From Lepiota brunneoincarnata (lineage: Eukaryota > Basidiomycota > Agaricomycetes > Agaricales > Agaricaceae), in contig JAEBUN010000008.1 of assembly GCA_023014365.1 (NCBI GenBank), positions 806,001-870,000 of the forward strand: 64,000 bases of DNA. Reading direction: 5' to 3'. Shown here in pieces: positions 9,241 through 22,101 of this stretch. Under the pieces are notes generated by a model. That model ran no database searches. It worked only from the letters and a program-made list of their open reading frames with translations, and was not told the DNA's origin. The translations under genes were made by a program, and so were the position numbers. How positions within the stretch are numbered: the stretch's first letter is position 1; every line of letters begins with the position of its first letter.

Positions 9241-11429
9241 ATGACATCGTCCTTGATCCAGAATTTGGAGCTTTCTTCTCTGGTAGCTCGTCTTGTGGGC
9301 ATCCTCGCTGTTACATACGCCGCCTTGAAGTATTTCGAGGCCAAGAGGTCACCGGTGTGTCTTTTTGCTACTTTACCGGTTGAATCTATCGTTGAAGGCG
9401 CTCTTCCTCTACTTTAAAGCTGAATGCAATTCCTACTGTCGGTCATTCAGGCGTTTTAACTTCGTACATTACTGCATTCAAGTGGATACGATCTGGTACG
9501 GAATTACTCCAGGAAGGATATGATCGAGTAAGCCGCTGTCCACTAGTGCACCATCTACATCATCAGATTAATTCCTCTCGTATAGTATCCAAACAGAGTC
9601 TTCAAAATCTCAACCCCGTCCAGGTGGTTGATCATTGCCAATGGGAGACAACTTCTTGACGACATCCGAAAGGCCCCAGATGAAATCCTTTCCTTCGACG
9701 AGGCTGCTGGTGAAGTGAGCCGCCCTTCCGAGACTCATGCAGCGTCCACTAACCTTTTGATCTAGTCAATTCAAGTCAAGTACACCTTTGGAGAAGTTAT
9801 CCATAGTGATCCGTACCATACTACAACCGTGCGGTCATCGATCACACGTAACCTAACAATCAGGTTTGATGATATCAAGGACGAGATTATGGAGTCTTTC
9901 AAGGACTATATCCCTCCCAAAGAAGGTGAGCCCTAGTCTATTACAACTCGAAAACTAAACCTGAGTGCAACTGGATACCGCCATCATTTTCACCCCGCCT
10001 CTACCTAGGTTGGGTACCTGTTCCGGCGTACGCGACCGTCATGCACATCGTGTGTCGTGTCAGCAATAGGTATTTCGTTGGCCTACCACTGTGTGAGTAG
10101 CTTTTCATAACTTTCGACCTAAAGTGAGCTTGAATGTCTCATATTTACTCACTAATGGTTAGGTCGCAATCCCGGCTATAGGTCTCTCAATGAGAGGTAC
10201 ACGTTGGACGTCGTCATCAGTGCTAGAATAATCAACACCTTCCCGGATTTTCTCAAACCGTGCGTGCTGAGTTTACATTCAATTATATTAGCACTGTTGA
10301 AGTTTTGTTCAGTCTGGTGGGAACATACCTGACGCCTGTAACAAGGAGCACCAAAAAAGCGGTCGACTATCTGGGCCCGACCATCCAGGAGAGGTTGGAT
10401 CAGGAGGAACAGTATGGTCCCGACTGGCCAGGTAAACCAGTTAGTATCTTTTAGTTCTTTGCTCTCTGGCTGGGGATTGATCTTTCTGCAGAACGACCTT
10501 ATTAGTTGGTTGCTGGAACTTGCACAGGGGTACCAGCGCACTGTCCAGGATATTGCTTTGCGTATCTTATCAATAAATTTCGCAGCTATCCACACTAGCA
10601 GCGCGGTTTGTTTTGCCCTGCATATCTTCTTAATGGAGTCTTAATATTTCATATCAGACATTCACACAAGCTCTCTTTGATCTCGCCATTCACCCGGAAT
10701 ACGTGAAGGAGATGCGCGAAGAAGCTGAGGCCATGATCGAAGAGCATGGATGGACAAAGGCGGCCATGCAAAAAATGCGCAAGGTCGACAGTTTTTTGAA
10801 AGAATCGCAGAGACTCCACAGCATTGGATCCAGTTGGTCTCCACACACGCGGGTTGTATCTAAGAGCTATCCTAACTAGAATTTTATCTTTAGGTCTCAT
10901 GAATCGCAAAGCACTCAAGGACTGGACCCTATCTGATGGTACACTGATCCCTGCTGGTACCTATATTGCCGTTGCCAACGATGCCATGAACAAAGACGAG
11001 GTTCGCTTCTTAAAGTTATGCGGAACCCTCAAATTTCTAACTGCGAACCAGCAATCTTTCCGGGACGCGCGTACGTTCAAGGGCTTCAGATTTTCCGACA
11101 TGAGAGATGGGGATGGGGAATTGGATAGCATCAAACATCAGATGGTTTCTCTAGGTCTTGACCATATTGTTTTTGGACACGGACGACATGCATGGTTAGC
11201 TCCTATCACCTCATCCCTCAGTCAAACTCACTGTTCATCGTGCATTCATAGCCCCGGTCGATTCTTCGCAGTTAACGAAATCAAAGCCATGTTCGCCTAT
11301 GTCCTCATCACTTATGATGTCCAACTTGAAGGTGGTTCCTTGGAACGACCGCCAAGCCTCCAACATGCATCCGCAATTATGCCGAATATGAAGGCGAAAG
11401 TGTTGTTTAGGAAGAGGGCTGCTGCTTAG
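9241..11429 (+). CDS. cytochrome P450 monooxygenase (P450-1)
   Basis: About a dozen exons encode a microsomal P450 of roughly 500 aa. A hydrophobic N-terminal anchor (LVARLVGILAVTYAALKYF) is followed by LNAIPTVGHSGVLTSYITAFKW and the middle region. The K-helix area reads RKVDSFLKESQRLHSIGS, and the heme loop FGHGRHAC continues as [18 protein letters not shown]. The Cys codon is split TG|C by an intron, as in its three paralogues. The [10 protein letters not shown] signature resembles fungal P450s often labelled ent-kaurene oxidase-like (CYP503-type), but the substrate cannot be told. It would act at the ER with a P450 reductase. All exon joins I followed keep frame. P450-2 follows in tandem. 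Confidence 0.9.
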
Positions 11430-12253
11430 CGATCATCTTCCCCCCCATGAGGACGAGCTGGGATGGATCTTGAGTATTTTTAAATAAATCGCTTCCTTTA
11501 TGTGTTAATTATGAGCTGATTTTTTTGGCCAATTACCTCAAGTGGGCAAGCTATCTACTGCACGTGGGAATAGTGAGGATAACTCGGTGGTCATGGACTC
11601 ATTGACTGCCATGGATTTACCTCTTTGAGCATCCAAGCATATATCATATGACCTGCAGGTGATATGCTTCCAACGTGTCCCTCACCAATATTGGCACTCG
11701 ATAAGGCTCGGGTGTACGATAACCGAGATCTGGCATATCAACAGACCCACAACTCCACTCTCACTCAAGACCAAAATGGAATTATGGTACCCAGATCGCA
11801 AAGATAATGGTCAGGCAGCCAAGAAGCCTAAGGGTACTGCTTCAGTATTAATGACAACCACAATACCTCGAGAGAAAGCGAACTCAAAACTAAGGATCTA
11901 TTCTGCTTAGTAGATGTGTTAACTCCTTGTGTTGTATGTAGATGGATATTGATCTCATCACGACGGCGACAGAGACCAGTATGCTTCCATTCCCAACCCA
12001 GGACCCCAGAGAGCGTTTGGCTAGAACTCTGGATGATAATGCCTAACAGTACACGGTTATCCAAGGGTGTTGGAATATACGGCTGATGGTCTAGGGGCGC
12101 CAAAAGGGTCCCAGCATCTCTTCGCTTGTTATTGAATCATAGAGTTTCCATTAGAGCTGTGTGGACGGAGGCCTTACACGTTCGATATCAATCGGGCACT
12201 TTTAGGGGTCTTGGATGCCGAATTATGATATGCTGTTGCTTACCTCCTCTTTA
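11430..12253. other. intergenic region between P450-1 and P450-2
   Basis: There are only short unsupported ORFs and no recognisable domain or RNA gene. The left part is the P450-1 3' flank; an AAATAAA-like signal (TTTAAATAAATCGC) about 50 bases after the stop could serve polyadenylation. Confidence 0.6.
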
Positions 12254-12280
12254 TCATTCGGGCCGCACCACGAGCTATAA
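12254..12280 (+). promoter_or_regulatory. shared P450 promoter element upstream of P450-2
   Basis: TCATTCGGGCCGCA followed by CCACGAGCTATAA lies about 95 bases before the ATG. The first 14 bases are identical to the block before P450-1. Confidence 0.4.
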
Positions 12281-12349
12281 GTATTACCCACACCTGCTTG
12301 TCGAGTAATGAGTGGCTAGCATTACCCCCGTCCTATTCGCACCGCTACC

Positions 12350-14529
12350 ATGGAGTCCTTACTGGTTCATGAATTGGAGCTTTCTTCTGTGGTTGTCCGT
12401 CTTGTGGGTGTTCTTATCGTCGCATATGCGGGTTTGAGGTACCTCGAGGCAAAGAGGTCACCGGTGCGTGCGATACTGTTCATCACCTAGTCGGTTTGTA
12501 GAAAACTGTTGACTCTGTATTTTCTTTCTTAGTTGAATGCTATCCCCACCGTCGGCCATTCTGGCGTTCTGACCTCCTACATTACGGCATTAAAATGGTT
12601 GCGTTCTGGCGGAAATCTACTCCAAGAGGGTTATAACCGAGTGAGTGTTCTTCTTGTTTAAATAATAACGCGATGTTCATGTTATCTCGTTCCTGTCAGT
12701 ATCCCGGTCAACCATTTAAAATAGCCACCATGTCCAGATGGGTGGTTGTTCTAAGCGGAAAACAATCTGTGGACGACATGCGGAGGGCCTCGGACGATGT
12801 TGTATCCTTCAGACAAGCCGTTGCCGAAGCAAGTTATTCCTATCATTGACGCGGTTGCAACATTGTTGATTGGACATAACGTGCAGATAACGCAGATGAA
12901 GTACACCATGGGACGTCGGTTTGATGATGACCCGTATCATGTGGTTACCGTCCGCTCTCCCTTCACTCGTAATCTCGTCAGCAGATTTGATGATATCAGA
13001 GACGAAATTGTCGAGTCATTCAAGGACTATGTCCCTTACACGGAAGGTAAGTCATAGGGATATACCTTCGCCCTTGTCCTAAATAATTTTTTACTACAGA
13101 GTGGGTTGCAATTCCGGCATATCAGACCCTTATGCATATTATGTGCCGTACCAGTAACAGATACTTTGTTGGTCTCCCCTTATGTGAATTTTCAGTGGAT
13201 TCCCTTCCCTTTGAGTTTCTAACGCTTGGTTCTCAGGTCGTGACCCAGGTTATCGATCCCTCAACGAAAATTTCGCAGCCCAAGCTGCTGTCAGTGCCAG
13301 GATCATCAATTGCTTTCCGGATATCCTCAAACCGTGCGTCTCGTCAAACCCTTTTATCGATGGTTTCTTTATTCTGTCCCGGATAGTTTGATAGGCAGAT
13401 ATATGACAATTATACCGAAGACTGTCAAACGAGCGATTCACTATCTCGGCCCTACTATTGAGGAGAGGCTTTCAAAAGACAACAAATACGGACCTGACTG
13501 GCCTGGTAGACCAGTGAGCTTCAGAACGGTGTTGAATTAACACTAGGACCTGACAGGAAAGACAGAATGACCTTATTAGCTGGCTACTGGAGACTACTAG
13601 GCAGGACTATCAACGTACTGTCCGGGATCTTGCTTTGCGCATTTTAACGGTCAACTTCGCAGCAATACATACTAGCACGATAGTGAGTCTCAATTCTTTT
13701 GAGCTCTTGGTCCGTTTCTTATATTTGTCCTTCCATTGATAGTCTCTTACACACTCACTCTTCGATCTTGCCATCCACCCAGAATATGTCGATGAGATGC
13801 GGGAGGAAGCGGAGACGGTGATCGCGGAGCTCGGTTGGACCAAAGCTGGCATGGGGAAGATGCGCAAGATTGATAGTTTTTTGAAGGAGTCGCAGAGGTT
13901 GAATAGTATTGGGCGCAGTACGTTCGTTCAACATACTTGTTGTATTCGCCTCCTTTAAGCCCTTGTTGCTTTCCGTATAGTGCTTATGACTCGCAAAGTC
14001 CTTCAAGACTGGACTTTATCCGACGGCACCCTTCTCCCTGCCGGCACCTTTGTTGGAATTGCTAGTGATGCAATGAATAAGGAAGAGGTTCGAGTTGCAT
14101 TATATTTTGATTTTATGGTGTACTGACAGATGTTGGCACTTTTAACAGGAATCGTTCCCCGATGCACGCACATTCAAGGCCTTCAGATTTGCTGAAATGC
14201 GGGATGGAGATGGAGAGTTGGATAGCATCAAGCACCAGATGGTTTCTCTGGACGTTGATCATGTCGCATTCGGGCATGGTCGGCATGCATGGTGCGTCTT
14301 TTATACCATCTGACAAGCTAATCACAGACCTTAATTCCATACCCTGTCCAGCCCTGGGCGGTTCTTCGCCGTCAATGAGATCAAAGCGATGTTTGCCCAC
14401 ATCCTCCTCAATTATGATGTTCAGTTGGAGAACGGCTCTTTGGAGCGCCCGAAGAACTTTGAGTACCAGTCTACTGTACTTCCGAACATGCGGGCGAAGG
14501 TGATGTTTAGGAAGAGGGCTTCCGTTTGA
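12350..14529 (+). CDS. cytochrome P450 monooxygenase (P450-2)
   Basis: This tandem paralogue of P450-1 has the same exon plan and N-terminal anchor (ELSSVVVRLVGVLIVAYAGLRYL). The core runs LNAIPTVGHSGVLTSYITALKW, then MGRRFDDDPYHVVTVRSPFTRN, and the heme loop [29 protein letters not shown]. The Cys codon is again split TG|C. One intron (12829-12886) uses a GC donor, GCAAGT...GTGCAG, where the paralogues use GT. Frame is kept throughout. The redox reaction is expected at the ER; the substrate is unknown. Confidence 0.9.
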
Positions 14530-14726
14530 TGCCAAGTTCATCTAAGAAGCAGGGATACATTACGACGTATTATAAGCAGCGCACCGGGATAGCTGAAATG
14601 TTATTGTTCTATGAGCCTTAAACTTTAGGCAACCCGTGCGAAGGAAGATCATGTTTGGTGGTTTAGCAGGACCATGTGGTCCAAACAAAGATCCAGTTCG
14701 CTCGCTCGCACTCTTACACTCTTTAC

Positions 14727-15958
14727 ATGGACGGACCTGTTGATGAAGAAAAGAAGCCATTTGACGCAGAGACCGCCCAGGACGACGATGCTCAGCCAGA
14801 CCCAGACGAGCACCTCATGCTGGACCAGGGGAGTGGGCGCGTGTGGCTCGTCAAGGTTTCCTTTCACGTCCCGTCTACCGTCGGATAAGCATGTTCACAT
14901 AGTTACAGATCCCAAAGTTCCTCCTCGAGCGATGGACTGCAGTGAACGCGGAGGACGTCCACCTGGCAACGATACGTGTGTACACACCACCAGCAGGTGG
15001 AAAGCCACGCTTCGTCCTTTTTCTCCCTCCCAACTGTGATCCCAACGACGCAAATGCAACAGCCACACCCCCTCCACAGCTGCCCAACCGCCCAGCGTTC
15101 AATTTTACCACGTCATATGCTACGACGAGTGCTGAGCCGGACTGTTATGAGCTTGACATGGTCAATGAAATGGTGGAGAATCAGATTGTCGTGGCGGAGC
15201 GTCCGATGGATCAGTCGTTGAGTGTGCATGGGAGTGCTCCGTACAACTCGAGGGCACGGACTACCATTTTGACTGGTAGAATCAAGCACGAGTGTAACCT
15301 TCGGCCGTCTTTCAGCGAAACCTACAGAAAGCAAATGCGGGAACGACATAAGAAATACAACACCCCTCAAAGGCAAATCAGGATGATTGAAGAGGCGGGC
15401 GTTTCTGGTGGCCGGGGAGGAATCAACCGGCTCAGCAGTGGCGTTGGTGTTGGCTCCGGTGGAGCGTTTAGTGACCTCATTGTGTGTATACTCGCCAGTC
15501 GTCGCTATGTTTTTCTCTGTCTCACTGCAGTTTAGAAAACAAAACCAAAACAACCAAAAGGTTCATTCGAACGGATGGCTCGTATGCCGCGGAACCAGCT
15601 CCTCGACCAGCTCTTTTCCTTATTCCGCGAAGCACCACGGTGGGGGCTTCGGCCGTTGCGTGAAAAGACTCAGCAGCCAGAGGTGTACCTTAAAGAGGTG
15701 CTCTCAGAGATTGCGTTTCTGCATCGGAGTGGTGAGCATAATGGCATGTGGGAGCTGAAGGAGAACTATAAGGACGAGAATGTGAGACATCTATTTTTTT
15801 GTCCAATCCTGAACCGCAAGAGCTCATGGTTACCGATGTAGATTAAAGCAGAGAATGTGCCGAACACGAGTGAACTAGGGGAGTCGGGGTTCAAGATGGA
15901 GATGGACGAGGACTATGACGAAGAAGATGATGACGAGGATATGGAGGAAGTATCGTAA
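14727..15958 (+). CDS. transcription initiation factor TFIIF beta subunit
   Basis: Exons are 14727-14855, 14909-15481, 15536-15781 and 15842-15958, all phase consistent. The N-terminal dimerisation region reads LMLDQGSGRVWLVK and IPKFLLERWTAVNAEDVHLA, then PRFVLFLPP. A linker with RTTILTGRIKHECNLRPSF leads to the C-terminal winged helix (RMARMPRNQLLDQLFSLF, PEVYLKEVLSEIAFLHRSG, GMWELKENY) and an acidic tail. With TFIIF alpha it binds RNA polymerase II and helps place it at promoters. ATG 14727 is chosen because it starts the conserved acidic lead-in. I see no defect. Confidence 0.93.
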
Positions 15959-16175
15959 TTTTCCATTCTTGCATATATCCTGTATTTTAGTCCTGGAATT
16001 AATACACATCGCTGTTTGGGAGGGTTTTTATCTTCATGTTCTCCAAACTAGAGAATATATTAAACACAACATCTTCATAACAAACATTGTCCGCTCATCG
16101 TTCCCTTTTTGGGTATTGTGAGAATAATGCAGACGCCATCACATAGACCTACAACCATTTTAGCATCTTTCAGTC

Positions 16176-17328
16176 ATGTCCCCTGGCGTCCCAACAACGT
16201 TAAAGCGTAAAAAGGATAAAGGAAAACAAAAGGCTTCACTGGCAACGGCAGCGGCAGACCCTGGAGGCAAAAATGAGGGCGTTGATCCTTCCTGGGCTTT
16301 TCAACCTTCCCCTGGTGTTAAACTGATACAAAACATCGACGTCGACAATGGTGAATTCGACTGGGATGCAATTAATGCTGATGAAGATGTGGAACTGTGG
16401 GTGCTACGGGTACCCGAAAGCGTGCGTCTGCCCTCAAATTTTGTGCTGCGTTTTTCTTATCTTATTTTATTTTTTTATTTCGATAAAATGTTCTGGCATA
16501 TATAGGTAAAACCAAAACACCTTGAAGGCCTTACCCTTGACTCCCCAGCCTCCTCTTCACGGCCAGAAAACAAGCAAAAAACGACGCGGATAGGTGCATT
16601 GAAACACAAGCATACCACATTCGATATATGGTCCTTGGACAACGACGCCAACGAGGAAGGACATCCAGTCGGGGGTGATGAGCTCAAAGCCCTCTCATGT
16701 TTATTGCCGAGGAAGAGTGAGAGGGGGAGGATGTACGCCGGTGCGCTGTATCTTTTTAGTCTCCCTCGACTGCGTCTTGGCTGATGATTTTCGTGTCTTT
16801 CATCGCGCTTGGTTGTGACAGCACCAAGACCAATAGCAAGGCACATTGTTCTCTCGGCACAACCACCTCAACCTTGTCCCAACCTCACCTTCGTCCAATA
16901 AACCTACCATGACACTCAATGGCCTCCAAGGCCAAATGCTAACCAACCCCCCGCGGCATCGATACTCACCTGACCTCCTCACACACCGGTTCATGCCATA
17001 CGGCTCATTCGTCGATACCAAGACATTCCCTTCCCCCGGACCGCGTCGAGATGGTGGAAAAGGAAGCAACGAGGATGAGGATGTGGTAATGGCAGAGATG
17101 GATCATAACCTCCCGCCTTCTCCGCCTTCCACACAACCAGACACAACTGTAACCAGAAAGTCCAAGAGCAAGACGAAGAAAGCGGCCAAGGTTGAGAGTG
17201 GTGATGTAGAATCGGCTACCAAGGAGAAGGCTAGGGGGAGGGAGAAAAAGAGCAGAAAAAGGAAAGGGGAGGATTCAGAGGAGGTAGTGACTTCCAAGAA
17301 GCCGAAAAAGACTAAAACTGCACGGTAG
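16176..17328 (+). CDS. RNA polymerase I subunit RPA34.5-like
   Basis: Exons 16176-16421, 16506-16740, 16822-16875 and 16931-17328 give 310 aa. Recognisable segments are ELWVLRVPES, VKPKHLEGLTLDSP, TTFDIWSLDND, GGDELKALSCLLPRK and PRPIARHIVLSAQPP, then LLTHRFMPYGSF and a Lys-rich tail (KSKSKTKKAAK, KKSRKRKGE, KKPKKTK). In yeast RPA34 pairs with RPA49 as a TFIIF-like dimer on Pol I in the nucleolus. The third intron (55 nt) is needed; without it the frame is lost after HIVLSAQPP. It lies head-to-tail with the Pol II TFIIF beta gene. Confidence 0.8.
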
Positions 17329-17721
17329 ACCTGGATGGTACGATCAATTACCGCGATTCCAGACCTCCCAATGTGTGATGTTAAACCAATTACTGATTGA
17401 TTGACCTTTGAGTGGGATAAAACGACAGACAAAAGGTAGTTTGGTGGGGGATACTTGAGGGAATAATGAACTACAACCAAGCAGCAGGAATGTGGTACAC
17501 ACGACATAGCAATATGCACGAAAAGGGATCAATAACGTTAAGTAAGAGAGAAACCCAAAGGGTTGGGTAAACAGTGAGAGAAGCCATGGAGTGAAAGATC
17601 CGGATTAAAGGGTACTGTGAACCAGGGGCAGTAGAACAGTGAGGATAACGAGAATTGGGACGAGTCTGTGTGCATGAGAGAGGAAATATGATGAGAACAA
17701 AAGGAGCGAGAACCTTCAACT

Positions 17722-19984
17722 TCAACCCACATCCATCGCATCCCCCATCATTGCCCTCCCCTTCCCCTTCCCGCTCCTACTTCCATAAATCTCTGAATCA
17801 TGGACAATCACAGGTGGCGGTGGGCTCAACAATATTGCCTTGACCTCCTCCTCAATCTCATTATATGCACTCTCCTTCGGCAGCCCCCAAATCTTCCCCG
17901 GACTGTCCTTCTCCTTCTGGTCAAACACAGCACCAACCGTATCCACCCACTGTCTCCTCGTCTCCACTAAATGCTTCAACTGATCATTAACCAATAATCT
18001 GTGCTCATCATCCTGGCTGAACCCAAACGCTGCCGGACACGGGGGTGGTAAACTACTTGATAGACCATTTCCCCCATTCAAGGCCCCATTCGCGGAATCG
18101 CTGTCATTTGGCTTCTTCTTTTTCTTGCTGAGCTTTGGCGTATCCTTCTTTTGGAGCTTTTGGAAGAGAGAGGTGATGTTCTTGTCTATCGAGTCTCGGA
18201 GCTCTAGGTATTCCTGGTATCCTAGACGGTCGCGAGCAATAGTGATAAGTCGTGCCTTGCGGGCCTTGTTTGTCGCGATGACCTGTCGTAGCTCGGCCTG
18301 CGCGTGGCGTAAGCAAGTTGCAATAGGGTCATCGACTTTTTCGGTGAAATTTGGCTGTGAAATATGAGTACAATGTGGGAATGAGAGACGAGACTCGATA
18401 TTTACCGGGACATCCAACAATCCATGAAATCGTAGGTTATCACGTATGCGTGCCTCCAAATCAGTGACATTCAACCGCTCTTTCCTAGCTGCCGCAGCGC
18501 CACTCCCCCCTGGCCGCCCCTCCATCGCGTCCTCCGCTGCCTTCACACCCTTCCAGCCTGACGGGTCATGTAGCGGTAGCAGGGCGCTTATAACTCGTTC
18601 CGTCAAAGGTCCATGTCCTTTCTCTTCTGTCAGTAGATCCATGTCTGATAGCGTTGATGGGTCCCACTTGGGCTCTGGCGGTATGAATTGCGAAGTTGGT
18701 GCTTCCGGAGGTGTCAACATCACGTGTGGCAGCAGCCCAGCATCTTGGTCTTCCCAGACCTCCAAATAATGACGACCCAGCTTGGGCATGATGAATGGTT
18801 CGACTTCGTCGCCAGTATATTCCAGAAACCCAACATCTTCTTCCCGAATAGGGCGTATCCAGGGTTCTATACTGGAATAGAAGGTGGAAACCTGTGTCTG
18901 CGCTGGTTGCTTGGCTTTACTAAAGTCTTCCGTTACTTCGGAAGGTTTACTAGGCCCTGGTATTGGAGGAGGCGGGACAGGGGGACGGGGAGGGAGGAGG
19001 GGCTGATTTGAAGGAAGAGAGAAGTCGGGACCAATGTGTGACTGAGAACGGGTGTGAGCGGGCAACAAGCTGACTCCTGAAAATGTATCATACCTTAGAA
19101 TGTGATTGAGGTACGGGTACTACGGGCTTCGAGGTTTTAGGGGGAGGGGGAGCAAAGGTGGGTGTGTGATTAGCGGGGGGTGTGTTTTTGCGTGGTCGAG
19201 CATCTGTGAAAGGTGAGGCCAGCCCTGGATGAAAAACCTCTGTTAACCTACCGGGTTCACCGTCGCTGTCATCCTCTCGTTTCCGTTTTTTCTTTTTCTT
19301 TTTAAGGTCGTCTATCACGCTGCTTGATGAAGATGAGGATTGAGTGCTACAGCACGGGAGGTTGAACTCACGTTCGGCGGGGGTCAAGAGACGATCGCGA
19401 TGCTGGTGTGTTTGCAGATGAGGAAAGAGAAGGATTTCGAGATTTGGAGGAGTGGACACCAGCTAGTCTAGGATCATCGCTCTCGGGTAAGGGTGTGACT
19501 GGGTGGGGTTTGAGGAAATATCACGGAGGCACAGCCGCACAAACACGTTGATGGTATGCAATATTGGGTAAGATAAGGCAAAATAAGAGCAGACGCCGTG
19601 AGATTTTGAGGATATATATCACAGCATGCAATTAACCGAGAAACGCGTAATTGGGAGATAGTAGCAGGCACGATATAAGAAGGCCCGTGAGTTAAGGGTT
19701 ACATATCTGACGAGATTGAACGTACAGTCTCGCTCGCGCTTGATCTTGTCAACGGCCTTGAGTTTGCCCTTCTCCTTCTCCTTCATCCGGCGCATGGACT
19801 CTTCAATTGTCTTGAGGTCTTCACCGGCCTTCTTGGCTCGCTCGATGCTCTTCTGCTTGAGTAATTTGAGCTCGGAGTGGATGCGCTCAAGGTCATCCAC
19901 TGAGGGGACGGCATCTGGAGTGTTCTTCAGGAGCGCGGAGCCATACGAATCGGGTATTTGATATGAGGTGAGCCTGGAGGGCAT
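17722..19984 (-). CDS. SAGA/ADA complex subunit Ada3 (Ngg1)
   Basis: The N-terminal exon (19726-19984) encodes VDDLERIHSELKLLKQKSIERAKK, a coiled coil. Middle exons are low complexity with KKKKKKRKRE. The long last part holds PWIRPIREEDVGFLEY and GPLTERVISALLPL, then the Ada3 core with QAELRQVIATNKARKARL, RDRLGYQEYLELRDSIDKNI and KKDTPKLSKKKKK. Ada3 bridges the Gcn5 acetyltransferase module of SAGA. At least five introns are needed, and the last (about 18354-18406) has clean splice sites. It is convergent with RPA34 and divergent from SLC41 over about 220 bp. Confidence 0.85.
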
Positions 19985-20202
19985 GGTCGGTCAAAGAGTT
20001 CAGCGGCGTCCCACAAGCGCACGTTTCAGCGTCTACAGCAACGGTGGCGGCGCAGAACGTGCGTATGAGGATGTGTGTGGTCGCTGTGCGCAGCGGTGAG
20101 GAAAGGAAAGCGTCGTCGTCGGTGGTGAATCAAGGTCGGGAAGAAGGAGGGATTTACTCCAGGTTTCCCACGGGTAATTTACACTCAACAGCCATCACAC
20201 AA
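19985..20202. promoter_or_regulatory. shared divergent promoter of ADA3 and SLC41 genes
   Basis: Only 218 bases separate the two start codons. The interval is GC-rich with repeated CGTCG/GCGG words and no TATA box. Both genes must share this space for initiation. Confidence 0.6.
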
Positions 20203-22068
20203 ATGCCCTCCAGCTCGCCCGGCAGTGACGCTCTCGACGATGACATCGAGATAATTGCCATGCACGACATACCAGACAATCTTACACCTTCCCCCGACGA
20301 CTCGGACGACGACCCCGACGACTCCGTTGACGTCGCTTTGCTTGGTCACCACCGTTCACCACGACGAGACTCGACTTCTCCCAAAAGACTCTGGCCACAG
20401 ATTAAAGGCATCGTTATAGAAGTGCGCTCCAACGACCATTGCTCTACACTACCACACTCATTATCATTAGAGCGCACCCACACTTTTGCTTACAACTGTC
20501 AGTCTCCTGTTTACCGGAAAGCTGCTGGACCAAGTTGCTGTGAGTCTTAGCTCTCCTCTCTTCACACGAACAGCCAATGATATGTGTAATATAGCGCTGG
20601 CGAGCCATGAGAGAGGTCGACCAACTCATAATGATTATACCGGTTGTCCTCAATTTGAAGGGGAATCTCGAGATGAACCTCTCAGCCCGTCTTGGCACGG
20701 CCGCCAACGTCGGCGAGTTAGACGACCCAAAGCGGCGGCGGGCAATGATACTTGGAAATCTGACTCTGCTGCAAGTCCAAGCTATCGTAGTCTCCTTCGT
20801 TGCCGCATGCATTGCTATCTTCCTCGGACTACTCGTTCCCCCCGCGCCTTCCGTTTCACAAACACCGACGAATGGGACCACGCCCGTTCCTGTCCTCCTC
20901 ATCCGTGACTTATTGGTTCCCTACAGCCTAGAATATAGAAAACCCATCGTACACCCCCATCCCGAAGCTAAACGCCATACAGACTTCGCCACGTGAGCAT
21001 AGCCATCTACTCGCGCTTCGTTACCTAGTGACGATTAACAACTCATAAAAAAGCTTAATCATGGTTGCCTCGACAACAATGTCAGCAGCATGTCTCTCCG
21101 GACTCATTTTGGGCTCATTCATGTGCGCGCTTATCGTACTCTGTCGAAGATTCAACCGTGATCCAGGTACGCCTATCCACATCCCCAGCGTCAAGAAACC
21201 GTCCAACACCCCATACAGACAACATCGCACCCGCAATTGCGTCTTGTCTCGGAGACCTTGTCACTCTTTGTCTCATTGGCGTCGTCTCAACCATCCTCAT
21301 ACCCTTCCTCCACACTCCCATACCATTTATCACCGCCATAGTCGTGATTATATCCGCGACCACCTCTCTCACCTACACTCTCCGTAACAAATACGTTCGA
21401 CCACTCTTGAATCAGGGATGGACACCCCTCTTTGGCGCCATGATCATCAGTAGCGGCACAGGCATCATCCTTGACATGTTCGTGAGTAAATACGAAGGTT
21501 TCGCTATACTGGCCATTGTTATCAGCGGTACGTCTTCCTTCTCCTCTCGTACAATAGACAGGACCACCAACTTACCGCGCGCAGGTCTACCCGGTGCAGC
21601 GGGCTCCATCTTTGTTTCCCGTCTCTCAACAGCCCTCCATGCTGCAGCGCTATCCAAATCCTCTCACCCACCAGAAAACCAACCTAGCCCCCGCCTTGTT
21701 ATGGCCACCCTCCTCGCTATCACCCTCCCCGTTGAAATAGTCTTCCTTGTCGTCCTCCGGAATATCGGGTGGCTCAAAGCCCCCTACCTCTTTGTCATGT
21801 TCTCTATTTTGTTCTTCTGCTGTGCTGTGAGTGATATACCGAATCCCTCGCGCTTATTAACACTAGCTAGGTCTTTGCTTCTCTAGTCATCGCTCAAGCA
21901 CTTACCAACTGGCTCTGGTCGAGAAACCGGGACCCAGACATGTATGCCCTTCCGATCCATTCGGCCTTTATGGACCTACTCGGTCAATTGTTACTTGTAC
22001 TTTGCTTTGAGATTGTATCGCGTTTGGGTGGGCACGTTACACAGAAGACGCAAAATTATCATTGTTGA
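20203..22068 (+). CDS. SLC41/MgtE-family divalent cation (Mg2+) transporter
   Basis: Exons are 20203-20421, 20471-20539, 20595-20992, 21054-21166, 21219-21527, 21585-21826 and 21871-22068, all in phase. After an acidic N-tail (DDSDDDPDDSVD), the first repeat carries MIIPVVLNLKGNLEMNLSARL and GTAANVGELDD, and the second DNIAPAIASCLGDLVTL. About ten hydrophobic segments follow the two-fold SLC41 plan. It would move Mg2+ or related ions across a membrane. The frame is open upstream of ATG 20203, but that start best fits the acidic tail. It ends only 33 bp from the convergent PL14 gene. A dead copy of its 5' part lies at 8250-8640. Confidence 0.9.
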
Positions 22069-22101
22069 TGCATATGCGTTACATCATTCAATAGAGCCCG
22101 A

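Noticed and set aside
16846..16930. Apparent frameshift in the RPA34 gene after HIVLSAQPP
   Set aside because: A third intron, 16876-16930, with GT, CTCAAT and CCAAG ends, joins the two frames in phase.
20044..20202. N-terminal extension of the SLC41 protein from 20044
   Set aside because: The extension is low complexity, lies inside the 218-bp divergent promoter, and the acidic tail begins naturally at ATG 20203.
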